Source of the DNA: Bin87 sp963665395
GTDB taxonomy: Bacteria; Chloroflexota; Dehalococcoidia; Lucifugimonadales; UBA3495
DNA: 64,000 nt
Direction: 5' to 3'
NCBI GenBank assembly: GCA_963665395.2
Contig: OY762251.1
Location: 3,472,001-3,536,000 of the forward strand
Part shown: one piece after another, positions 1 through 6,557 of the stretch
How the letters are laid out: each line of letters starts with the position of its first letter
How positions within the stretch are numbered: the stretch's first letter is position 1
Notes under the pieces: model-generated
Databases searched by the model: none
What the model was told of the DNA's origin: nothing
The model's input: the letters and a program-made list of their open reading frames with translations, nothing else
Program-made: the position numbers and the translations under genes

Positions 1-290
1 ACCGGTAGCGCCTTCTGCCGGTGGAGCGGGGGTTCCCTTATCCGACATTCGGTGAGCGCCCTGAACCGTTTCCAACGACACCCGTCCCCCAAACTCGCGA
101 CGGGTCAACCGCTTTAGCAAGCTGTCGTTGACCAAGCGTGGGCAAGTTGCGCCGGGCCGAACTAGCGTCTGCCCTCTGACCTTGCGGTCCGCTGGTTCCG
201 TTGGCAACAATCCAATGCCGCATCCTTCCGTTCCCCGTCGCTGGCACCGCCGGAACGTCAACCAACCAATGCAGTTGAGGCAAGCCGAAT
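1..290. other. Left edge, no gene recognised
   Basis: I find no credible coding region, RNA or repeat here. The open frames are short, overlap on both strands and have low-complexity Arg/Pro/Gly-rich translations typical of GC-rich non-coding DNA. The stretch lies directly upstream of the two small CPxCGRL genes and may hold their promoter, but I see no clear -35/-10 pair. Confidence 0.4.
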
Positions 291-557
291 ATGCAGCAGC
301 GCGAACCCATCGTCATCCGCACCGGCTACGCTAGCCACGCGGACCTGTCCATCTACGTTGACGGCTTCCTCAAAGGACAGGCCGTTGCCCTGTCGTTGAT
401 TGCCCAGCGCCTGTCCGACCTGGGTTTCCAGGGAGCGGGCCGGCTGGTGGAGGAAGTCCTGGAACAGCGGCGTTACCGGTTTCAATCGCGGGATGATGAC
501 GGCCACGACGGATGGGTTCCGTGTCCCGCCTGCGGTCGCCTGGGGCTTCTGCCGTAA
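291..557 (+). CDS. Small CPxCGRL zinc-knuckle-like protein, copy 1
   Basis: An 88-residue protein of unknown function starting at ATG 291. Residues 20-65 form a predicted helical segment (motifs QRLSDLGFQGAG and VEEVLEQRRYRF) and the C-terminus carries CPACGRL near residues 77-83, a single CxxC that could bind zinc, perhaps as a dimer. The downstream gene encodes a clear paralogue with the same helix order (EHLASLGFDGAH, VTDVLELKRYRF, CPVCGRL), which is the main reason to believe both are real. They lie about 1 kb upstream of a tyrosine recombinase, so an accessory role in an integrated element, for example as a DNA-binding regulator, is possible but only inferred. Confidence 0.55.
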   Translation: MQQREPIVIRTGYASHADLSIYVDGFLKGQAVALSLIAQRLSDLGFQGAGRLVEEVLEQRRYRFQSRDDDGHDGWVPCPACGRLGLLP

Positions 558-566
558 TGGTGCCCA

Positions 567-980
567 GTGACGGAAACTTACGGGTCGACGGTTCGAGCCG
601 AACGGGGCAACCTCCAAAGGTCAGGATCGATGCGGCGCGTTGCTGATCCCGGAACTATCGCTGGACGCTCCGCCGTCCAACCCGTAGCCCGGTTGTCGTC
701 GCCGATGCGCTGGCCCGGGCCGGTCACGCCGTCTTCCTTTTTGCCCCGTCAGGTCAGAAACCGGGCTTCGCCGCTGAACGGTGAACTATCGCTCGACAGC
801 CAGGCCGCGGCTGGCGCACTGATCGCGGAACACCTGGCCAGTCTGGGCTTCGACGGAGCGCACGCCCTGGTCACCGACGTTCTGGAACTGAAACGTTACC
901 GGTTTCTTTCAAAGGGAGAATCCGACGAAGGAGCGGTTCCGTGTCCTGTTTGTGGTCGCCTGACGCCGTCGCCCCGTTGA
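567..980 (+). CDS. Small CPxCGRL zinc-knuckle-like protein, copy 2
   Basis: The frame can start at GTG 567 (137 residues) or at ATG 705 (91 residues). Only the last 70 residues resemble the upstream protein: LIAEHLASLGFDGAHALV, LELKRYRFLSKGE and the terminal CPVCGRL. The extra N-terminal part is Arg/Pro-rich and does not look conserved, so the shorter start, or one further downstream, is likely. The gap to copy 1 is nine bases, so the two probably share a transcript. Function is unknown. The tandem arrangement suggests duplication followed by divergence. Confidence 0.5.
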   Translation: MTETYGSTVRAERGNLQRSGSMRRVADPGTIAGRSAVQPVARLSSPMRWPGPVTPSSFLPRQVRNRASPLNGELSLDSQAAAGALIAEHLASLGFDGAHALVTDVLELKRYRFLSKGESDEGAVPCPVCGRLTPSPR

Positions 981-1892
981 AACCAAGCCACGGACGCAGT
1001 TCAACTGGTCTAGATCGCTCCCTTGGGGCGCCTTTCGGCCATCCCGGCGATTGAGTCACCACCCTCAGGTCGAAACAGGATACTCGCCCACCGCGAACAC
1101 ACACTGGGTTCGTCCTCGCCCAGACCGGGAAGGATGACACGCCAGCCGATTGCCGGCCGACGGATTCCATCACACCGTCTTCCAGCGCGGTGGCGGCTGC
1201 TCCGTGGGGTCATTCGCCTCCAAGCTGAAAGCAGTCGCTGTCTCCGCTCCCTCAACGGGTTGACCGAGTTTGATGTCTGGGTGGCACGTTGTGAGACTGG
1301 CGCGCGGGACGGTCGCCACCTCCGGCGGATACGCTCCCAGCAGAGTTGGGTTGGACCACGGAACGCCCCCCTTGTTCTGGCCCCTACGCCGATTGAGTTC
1401 GCCGCTGCCGAGCCGGCATGGTCAAGCGATCTCCATCGGATTGCGCCCGGGCTGTGAAGGCCGCACGCCGTTGTGCCAAAGCCGCGCCGGTTGTGTTCGG
1501 TTCTCGCCAGCGCGCTATTGCGAGCGGTTAGGCACTGGAAAATTCCGGTTTCCATCGCCGGGTACGGACCACGCTGAAAGGGCGATTTGATCGGGGTTCC
1601 CCGGGCTGGGCCGTCTTCCGCGAGCTTGAACCCATCCCCGGCAGCCGGCCGCCGCCGCGCCAACGGACGCCCCGAACCCCTGGGGGCCCGCCCGGCAGCG
1701 CGCTCGCCCAGAACCACTCCGCTGGCGGGAACCCGTCTCTGTCTGCGTTCGACCGGGCACCGGTGATTAAAATCCCGCCGCCCACCCACCGGACGGTCCT
1801 CCACCAACCACCCTCACCGCCAATTTCCAGCAGCGGAAATATCCGACCTCACCACAGCCACCAATTCCACACCCTCGACAAGGAGAAAGGTT
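981..1892. other. 900-bp stretch without recognisable genes
   Basis: Several open frames of 80-265 codons exist on both strands, but none has a recognisable domain, a convincing ribosome site or a paralogue in the window, and they overlap one another in the pattern GC-rich non-coding DNA gives. I see no tRNA, CRISPR or long repeat. Position between the CPxCGRL genes and an integrase suggests decayed or regulatory DNA of a mobile element. Confidence 0.4.
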
Positions 1893-3026
1893 TTGAAAGG
1901 TTCAATCAAACAACGCAGTCCCGGCTCCTGGCAGATCCGCGTCTTCCTGGGCCGCGACCCCCAGGGCAAAATCATCCGCCGCAACGAAACCGTGCGCGGC
2001 AGAAAGGCCGACGCCGAGCGCCGCCTCCGCGAAATCCTCACCGAACTCGACAAGGGCATCGCTCCTCCACAGCAACGCTACAAGCTCGCCCAGTGGCTGG
2101 AACTGTGGATGACCGACGTCATCATCCCCAACCGTCGCCAGAAAACCATCGACCGTTACGATGGCGCCATCCGCCTTCACCTCGTGCCCCACCTGGGCAA
2201 CGTGGAAATCACCAAACTCGCCCCGCGCCAGGTGCAGGCCCTGGAGTCCCAACTGCTCCAGGACGGCATGGCCCCCAAGGGCGTCCAGATGATCCACAAT
2301 GTCCTCAGCGGCGCCATGAAGCACGCTCTCCGCATGGAACTCATCGCCCGCAACCCCGTGGCCGCCGTTTCTCCGCCCACCGTGCCCAAGGTTGAAGCCT
2401 TCAGTCCCGACATCGCCCAGGTGCTGACCCTGTTGGCCGCCGCCAGGTCCGACGAACTCTACCGTTACCTCTGGGCCTGCATTCACCTCATTGCCTACAC
2501 CGGTATGCGCCGCGGTGAAGCCCTGGCGCTCCAGTGGGCAGACGTGGACCTGGACGGCAAGTTTCTCAATGTGAAGGCGTCTCTGGTTGCCACTATGCGG
2601 GGCAGCCTCTTGGAACCCCCCAAAAGCGACCGGGGCCGGCGCACCGTCAACCTCGATGACCTGACCGCCGCCGTGTTGCGCGAACACCGGCAGCGCCAGC
2701 TGGAACTGGCCAAGCAGCTGGGCGTGAACCCTCCCGAAATCGTCTTTCCCCGACGGGACTTGCAGGGCTGGTGCCGTCCCAACGCTCTCGGCCGGGCTAT
2801 GAAGAGCCTGGCCAAAAAGGCCGGATGCCCACAGGTCACCATGCGCAGCCTGCGACATTTTCACGCCACGGTTATCCTGCAGAACCGCGAGAATCCCGTC
2901 GTGGTTTCCCAGCGTTTGGGCCACTCCAGTGTCAGTATCACCACCGACATCTACGCTCACGCCTTGCCCGGTTGGCAGCAGGAAACCGCCGAATCCTTCG
3001 CCCAGACGATGGATGACCAACCGTGA
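1893..3026 (+). CDS. Tyrosine recombinase / phage-type integrase
   Basis: A 377-residue site-specific recombinase. The N-terminal part (about 1-60) looks like an arm-type DNA-binding domain, residues 65-165 a core-binding SAM-like domain, and 170-370 the catalytic domain. Visible catalytic residues are Arg in TGMRRGEAL, Arg-His in LRHFHA, His in RLGHSS and the nucleophile Tyr in TDIYAH. The first position of the usual HxxR box is not His (RSLRH), an oddity. The start is TTG 1893, chosen because AGGAG lies at 1881-1885, about 7 bases upstream. An alternative to phage origin is an ICE or genomic-island integrase. No tRNA target is adjacent. Confidence 0.9.
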   Translation: MKGSIKQRSPGSWQIRVFLGRDPQGKIIRRNETVRGRKADAERRLREILTELDKGIAPPQQRYKLAQWLELWMTDVIIPNRRQKTIDRYDGAIRLHLVPHLGNVEITKLAPRQVQALESQLLQDGMAPKGVQMIHNVLSGAMKHALRMELIARNPVAAVSPPTVPKVEAFSPDIAQVLTLLAAARSDELYRYLWACIHLIAYTGMRRGEALALQWADVDLDGKFLNVKASLVATMRGSLLEPPKSDRGRRTVNLDDLTAAVLREHRQRQLELAKQLGVNPPEIVFPRRDLQGWCRPNALGRAMKSLAKKAGCPQVTMRSLRHFHATVILQNRENPVVVSQRLGHSSVSITTDIYAHALPGWQQETAESFAQTMDDQP

Positions 3027-3028
3027 AA

Positions 3029-3071
3029 ATGTGGCACAATTGTGGAACAAATCCACAGCGCTGTGCCACAT
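3029..3071. repeat. Two-part inverted repeat just after the integrase
   Basis: Outer arms ATGTGGCACA (3029-3038) and TGTGCCACAT (3062-3071) are perfectly complementary. Inner arms TGTGG (3041-3045) and CCACA (3053-3057) enclose a 7-base loop. It begins three bases after the integrase stop. There is no T-tract, so it is a poor intrinsic terminator. Recombinase arm or core sites (attP-like) are an attractive alternative but unproven. Confidence 0.6.
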
Positions 3072-3184
3072 CCTACCCGATCCCACGCTGGCAATTGAGC
3101 ACGAAATCCCGCGCTACAGGCCTTTACCGAACCCTACTTCACCCCTACAATCGAATCCCTTCATCGGCTCCATCTTTGAACCGG

Positions 3185-4165
3185 TCACGAAAGGCTTGCC
3201 GGCAGCCCGGTGTCCATTGACTCGTAAGCCTTGAGCACCAGAGCCAAGTCCGCTATTCCTTCATTGCCGGTCATCGCCGGTTCCCGGTTTTCGACGATGC
3301 TGCGGTAGAACTCACGGACCATGGGCGCCACTCCGTTGGAGTCCGCCTCCAAGTCCAGGATCGTTTCGTTATCCCCGACCAGGAGCCTCAGCCAGGGCTG
3401 ACCGGGCTCGGAATAGAGATAACCCGCGGTGCCGGATATGGAGAACCACGAGTGGGGAGCTGGCGGCGCCACCGACCAGGAGTGGTTGATGAGGCCGACG
3501 ACCCCATCATCAGTCCTCGTAACCACCACCACGCCGTCCTCGGCATCCAATCGCGGCTGCCCCGGCAACACCTGCTGGGCAAAAACCTGACTGGGGCGTC
3601 CAGAGAGGTAAGCCAGCGCGCTGAATTTGTGGATTCCCCCGTCGATGAGCACGCCGCCGCCGTTGAGTTCACGCCGGTTGCGCCAACCCGAAGGTCGAAA
3701 CGGATATTGTTCCTGGAATTGAACCAATCTGATTTGGCCCAATCGACCCTGATCCGCCAAAATTTTAGCTTCCTGCACGGGCGGCAAGAAGCGATAGTTT
3801 TCCGCCACCATGAGATTGACGCCGGCTGACGCGGCTTGCTCGACCATCGCTGCGGCGTCGGCCATGGTTCCGGCGATAGGTTTTTCAACCAGGACGTGTT
3901 TGCCGTTGGCAGCCCCCAGGGCGACATGCTCACGGTGCAGGTGGTGGGGAGTGCAGACGTAGATCGCATCTACCCTGGGGTCGGCAGCGGCCGCGGCGTA
4001 GTCGCCGAAAGCGTCCATCCCGTTAAACCGGCCGGCGTATTCCCGGGCTCTGGTCAGATCCCGGCTGGCGAAGAAGAGGTCAATTTCGCCGACGGATCCA
4101 CTGACAGCCCGGGCAAATACCCTGGCGAAGGAACCGCAGCCGAGGACGCATAGACCGAGGCGCAA
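3185..4165 (-). CDS. Gfo/Idh/MocA-family oxidoreductase
   Basis: A 326-residue NAD(P)-dependent sugar or inositol dehydrogenase-type enzyme. The N-terminal Rossmann fold has LGCGSFARV at residues 8-16 and the family hallmark EKPIAG near residue 95. The C-terminal alpha/beta domain carries GGGVLIDGGIHKFSAL around 168-183, where the His is a usual catalytic or ligand residue. The frame opens with TTG at 4165. No in-frame ATG exists near it, and GGAGG sits about six bases upstream, supporting this start. It is monocistronic and faces the integrase. Substrate cannot be told from sequence. Confidence 0.88.
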   Translation of the reverse strand: MRLGLCVLGCGSFARVFARAVSGSVGEIDLFFASRDLTRAREYAGRFNGMDAFGDYAAAAADPRVDAIYVCTPHHLHREHVALGAANGKHVLVEKPIAGTMADAAAMVEQAASAGVNLMVAENYRFLPPVQEAKILADQGRLGQIRLVQFQEQYPFRPSGWRNRRELNGGGVLIDGGIHKFSALAYLSGRPSQVFAQQVLPGQPRLDAEDGVVVVTRTDDGVVGLINHSWSVAPPAPHSWFSISGTAGYLYSEPGQPWLRLLVGDNETILDLEADSNGVAPMVREFYRSIVENREPAMTGNEGIADLALVLKAYESMDTGLPASLS

Positions 4166-4217
4166 TTTGACACCTCCGAATGAGGGATTTGATCAAACCC
4201 GGAACCGGTCCCGGGCG

Positions 4218-5042
4218 TCAGCGGATGTGACCAGCCGGGTCGTCACTAGGATCTTCCTCTTCCTGCCTGAACATGGCGGGTATGAGCACCTTCACTCCAA
4301 TGTCATCGGCCTGTACTTGTTGCTGGGGTTGTATGAACTCTCCGATCACGGCTGCGATAGCTTCCTCACCCGTGGCCGTGGCGAGGGTGGCGGCCCGGTC
4401 GTGGGCCCGCTGGATGTCACTGCGCCGAATGGTGCGCGAGACTTCGAACACGCCGTGCACGAACTGCCGGTCGCTGGCCCGGCGGGCTCGGATGATGATG
4501 TCGGCTACCAGGACGTTGTCGGCTTCGGTCACGGTGATGAGGCCACGCTCCTCCGCCCGGTCAATAGCCGCCAGAAACTGGGGGGCGGTTTCCTGTCCTC
4601 GGGCCAGCAGTATCCGGCCTCTGGTAAGGTTCAACTCATCCTTGGCGATGTTCAGGATGTTCTCCCGGGCCCGTCGTTCGGTGTCGCTGCCTTTCAGGGC
4701 GGCAACATCGTTCTTTAGTGTGTGAACATCGCCTTCCAAGGAAGTCAGTCGGCGATTGGTTGTGACAGCGTGTTCTTCCAGCACGCTCAGCCGGCCATTG
4801 GTTGTGACAGCGTGTTCTTCCAGGGAAGTCAGCCGGCGGTCCGTGGCTTCGACGAATGCGTTGAAACGGTCGGTCAGCTGTGCCACCCGGTCGCTCAGCT
4901 CTGCTACGACGCTGACCAATTGAGCGAATTGTTCGGGTAAGGCGATGAGTTCCGGGGAAAGCAACCGTACCCGCATCTCGTGCAGGTATTGGGGGTTGCT
5001 GTCGAGGAAGTCCAGCAGGTCTTGATATTGTTGGGGATACAT
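4218..5042 (-). CDS. Coiled-coil protein with degenerate PD-(D/E)XK-like C-terminus
   Basis: A 274-residue soluble protein. Residues about 35-115 are a coiled coil built of repeats (RLTSLEEHAVTTN, RLSVLEEHAVTTN, RLTSLEGDVHTL) with a 14-residue period. The C-terminal region (120-250) has VLVADIIIRARRAS followed by FEVSRTIRRSDIQRAHDRA, reminiscent of a nuclease-fold domain in Chloroflexota and cyanobacterial proteins (DUF3782-like), but the second acidic-Lys motif reads E-V-S, so catalysis is doubtful. The start at 5042 follows AGGA. It stands alone between two divergent or unrelated genes. I cannot assign a function. The family call is from memory of the pattern. Confidence 0.65.
   Translation of the reverse strand: MYPQQYQDLLDFLDSNPQYLHEMRVRLLSPELIALPEQFAQLVSVVAELSDRVAQLTDRFNAFVEATDRRLTSLEEHAVTTNGRLSVLEEHAVTTNRRLTSLEGDVHTLKNDVAALKGSDTERRARENILNIAKDELNLTRGRILLARGQETAPQFLAAIDRAEERGLITVTEADNVLVADIIIRARRASDRQFVHGVFEVSRTIRRSDIQRAHDRAATLATATGEEAIAAVIGEFIQPQQQVQADDIGVKVLIPAMFRQEEEDPSDDPAGHIR
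4755..4823. repeat. 42-bp-period internal direct repeat in the coiled-coil gene
   Basis: The 27-base string starting ATTGGTTGTGACAGCG occurs at 4755-4781 and again at 4797-4823, identical, with a 42-base period (14 codons, two heptads). It encodes the repeated LEEHAVTTN block and probably arose by slippage or unequal exchange, making coil length likely to vary between strains. Confidence 0.8.
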
Positions 5043-5166
5043 GACAGCGCGTCCTCTTGCCTGATGATATGATTATAACCTACGCCCTGCCGCCGCAGCT
5101 GCCGCTCGGTAGGCCCTTGTCAAGATCTTTTCGAAGCCGGGCGTGGTAGTGAATCCCGGTAGCATC

Positions 5167-5175
5167 TGCTAAAAT
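5167..5175 (+). promoter_or_regulatory. Possible extended -10 element upstream of tatA
   Basis: TGCTAAAAT matches an extended -10 (TGn then TAAAAT, 5 of 6 to consensus) about 30 bases before the tatA ATG. No good -35 is visible, as expected for extended -10 promoters. Confidence 0.35.
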
Positions 5176-5204
5176 GCTGGCATCAACCTGGAGTTGTTGC
5201 GGTA

Positions 5205-5396
5205 ATGCGAATTGCTGGTTTCGGTTTGACCGAAATTTTGATTATCCTGTTGGTCGTGCTGCTTATTTTCGGGGCGACCCGGCTACCGGGCATCGGCTCG
5301 GCATTGGGCAAGGGGATCCGGTCGTTCAAGACGTCGGTGACCGGGGAGGACGAAAAACCCGCGAGAGAGGCCGGATCCGAAGAGCAACGGTCATAA
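5205..5396 (+). CDS. tatA: Sec-independent protein translocase TatA
   Basis: A 63-residue protein with one N-terminal membrane helix (ILIILLVVLLIFGATRLP) followed by the typical Gly hinge and amphipathic helix (SALGKGIRSFK) and a charged tail. TatA oligomers form the variable-size pore that exports folded proteins with twin-arginine signal peptides. It starts at ATG 5205 with a weak GGAG at 5190-5193. It is convergent with tatC-tatB across a GC-rich hairpin, so the Tat system is split into two transcription units. Length and helix order fit TatA better than TatB. Confidence 0.9.
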   Translation: MRIAGFGLTEILIILLVVLLIFGATRLPGIGSALGKGIRSFKTSVTGEDEKPAREAGSEEQRS

Positions 5397-5422
5397 TCTG
5401 TGGTGAGCTGACGGTTTCAATG

Positions 5423-5445
5423 GGGCGCGCCCATGCGGCGCGCCC
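5423..5445. terminator. Bidirectional hairpin between tatA and tatC
   Basis: GGGCGCGCC at 5423-5431 pairs perfectly with GGCGCGCCC at 5437-5445 around a 5-base loop, between two convergent genes. The following T-run is only TTT, so termination would rely mostly on the strong stem. Confidence 0.6.
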
Positions 5446-5460
5446 TTTGCGTTGTGCGAT

Positions 5461-6222
5461 CTACTCGCTGGCTGGCTCGGCGTTTAACTGGGCCTGGGCG
5501 CGACTTCGCCGGCCGGCCAGACGGGCCAGGAGAATGCCCACCTCGTAAAGCACGATCAACGGGCCGGCCACGATGGCCTGGTTCAGGGGATCTATGGTGG
5601 GGGTAATGGCGGCAGCAATGACAAACGCGGCAACCAACCAGAAACGGCGGAATCGCGCAAACCGCCGGGCCGATACAATTCCCAATACCGCCAGCACGTA
5701 CATGACCAATGGAGTTTCGAAGGACAACCCGAGCCAAAACAGCAACCGGACCATTATGTTAACTATGTTGCTGATGCGGATGAAGGGGTCGGCGACCTCG
5801 CTGCCGAAACCGATAAGGAAGCCGAGGGCCGGCGGTATCATCACGAAATAGCCGAACGCCATGCCGCCCACGAAGGCGGCCAACGCGGCGGGCAGGAAGA
5901 AAAGGAGGATTCTTCGCTCCCGGGGCGTCAATCCCGGCGCGACGAATCGGATGGCGTTGTAAAGGATTACCGGGAGCGAAAGCACGAAACCGCCGAGGAG
6001 CGACACTTTTACGGTAATGCTCAAAAACTCGGTGATTTCAGTGCGTACCGGTTTGAAATTACCCGCTCCGGCGGCGTCCTGGGCCGGGCGCAGGAGAATG
6101 GCGTAGATCTCCTCGTAGAAATAGAACGAGGCCGCCGTGCCGATCAGCAGGGCAATCAGGCAGATGAACACGCGGGAGCGAAGCTCCCGGAAGTGCTCGC
6201 GCAATGGCATCGGCTGACTCAT
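5461..6222 (-). CDS. tatC: Sec-independent protein translocase TatC
   Basis: A 253-residue multi-spanning membrane protein, the twin-arginine signal receptor of the Tat translocase. The N-terminus shows the family start LREHFRELRSRVF and six hydrophobic helices follow. The periplasmic loop and third helix carry the conserved FVAPGLTPRERR segment, and FIRISNIVN and SFETPLV are typical later motifs. Length matches the family (about 240-260). Its ATG overlaps the stop of the upstream tatA/B-like gene as ATGA, indicating translational coupling. The C-terminal tail is short and basic. Confidence 0.95.
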   Translation of the reverse strand: MSQPMPLREHFRELRSRVFICLIALLIGTAASFYFYEEIYAILLRPAQDAAGAGNFKPVRTEITEFLSITVKVSLLGGFVLSLPVILYNAIRFVAPGLTPRERRILLFFLPAALAAFVGGMAFGYFVMIPPALGFLIGFGSEVADPFIRISNIVNIMVRLLFWLGLSFETPLVMYVLAVLGIVSARRFARFRRFWLVAAFVIAAAITPTIDPLNQAIVAGPLIVLYEVGILLARLAGRRSRAQAQLNAEPASE

Positions 6223-6554
6223 CTAGCGTCCGGGGGGTGCCGCGTCGAAGATGTCGATGGGTCGGAGACCTCGGAAGGCGTCTGAGTTTGCTCCGCAAGG
6301 TGGGGCGGGCTGGAAATAGGGTCATCCGGCGGAACCGTGTTGCGATTGCGAGGGGGGGATTCCGGGTCGCGGCGGTTTGGCGTGGGATCGACGGGATTGG
6401 CTGCATCCATAATGTCGGTGAAGGTCCGGCGGGCTTCGCGGGCCATGCGGCCGATGGTGCGGGCCACCTCGACAGTCTTGCCGGGACCCAGCGCGACAAA
6501 GGCGACCAGAAAGATCACCAAAAGCTCCAGAGTGCCGATGCCGAAGAAATTCAC
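6219..6554 (-). CDS. tatB: TatA/TatB-family protein upstream of tatC
   Basis: A 111-residue protein with an N-terminal membrane helix (MNFFGIGTLELLVIFLVAF), LGPGK hinge and amphipathic helix (VARTIGRMAREARRTF), followed by a long Pro/Thr-rich hydrophilic tail. The position directly before tatC, the greater length and the acidic residue in the membrane helix (TLELL) suggest TatB, the partner of TatC in signal-peptide binding. The stop overlaps the tatC start by four bases. Distinguishing TatA from TatB by sequence alone is uncertain in this group. Confidence 0.8.
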   Translation of the reverse strand: MNFFGIGTLELLVIFLVAFVALGPGKTVEVARTIGRMAREARRTFTDIMDAANPVDPTPNRRDPESPPRNRNTVPPDDPISSPPHLAEQTQTPSEVSDPSTSSTRHPPDAR

Positions 6555-6557
6555 CGG

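Noticed and set aside
1010..1807. 265-codon minus-strand frame in the gene-poor region
   Set aside because: Arg/Pro/Gly-rich translation, overlapping alternatives in other frames, no ribosome site or homology seen.
3029..3071. Integrase-adjacent inverted repeat as an intrinsic terminator
   Set aside because: No T-tract follows the stem, so only a structural or attachment role is plausible; kept as a repeat.
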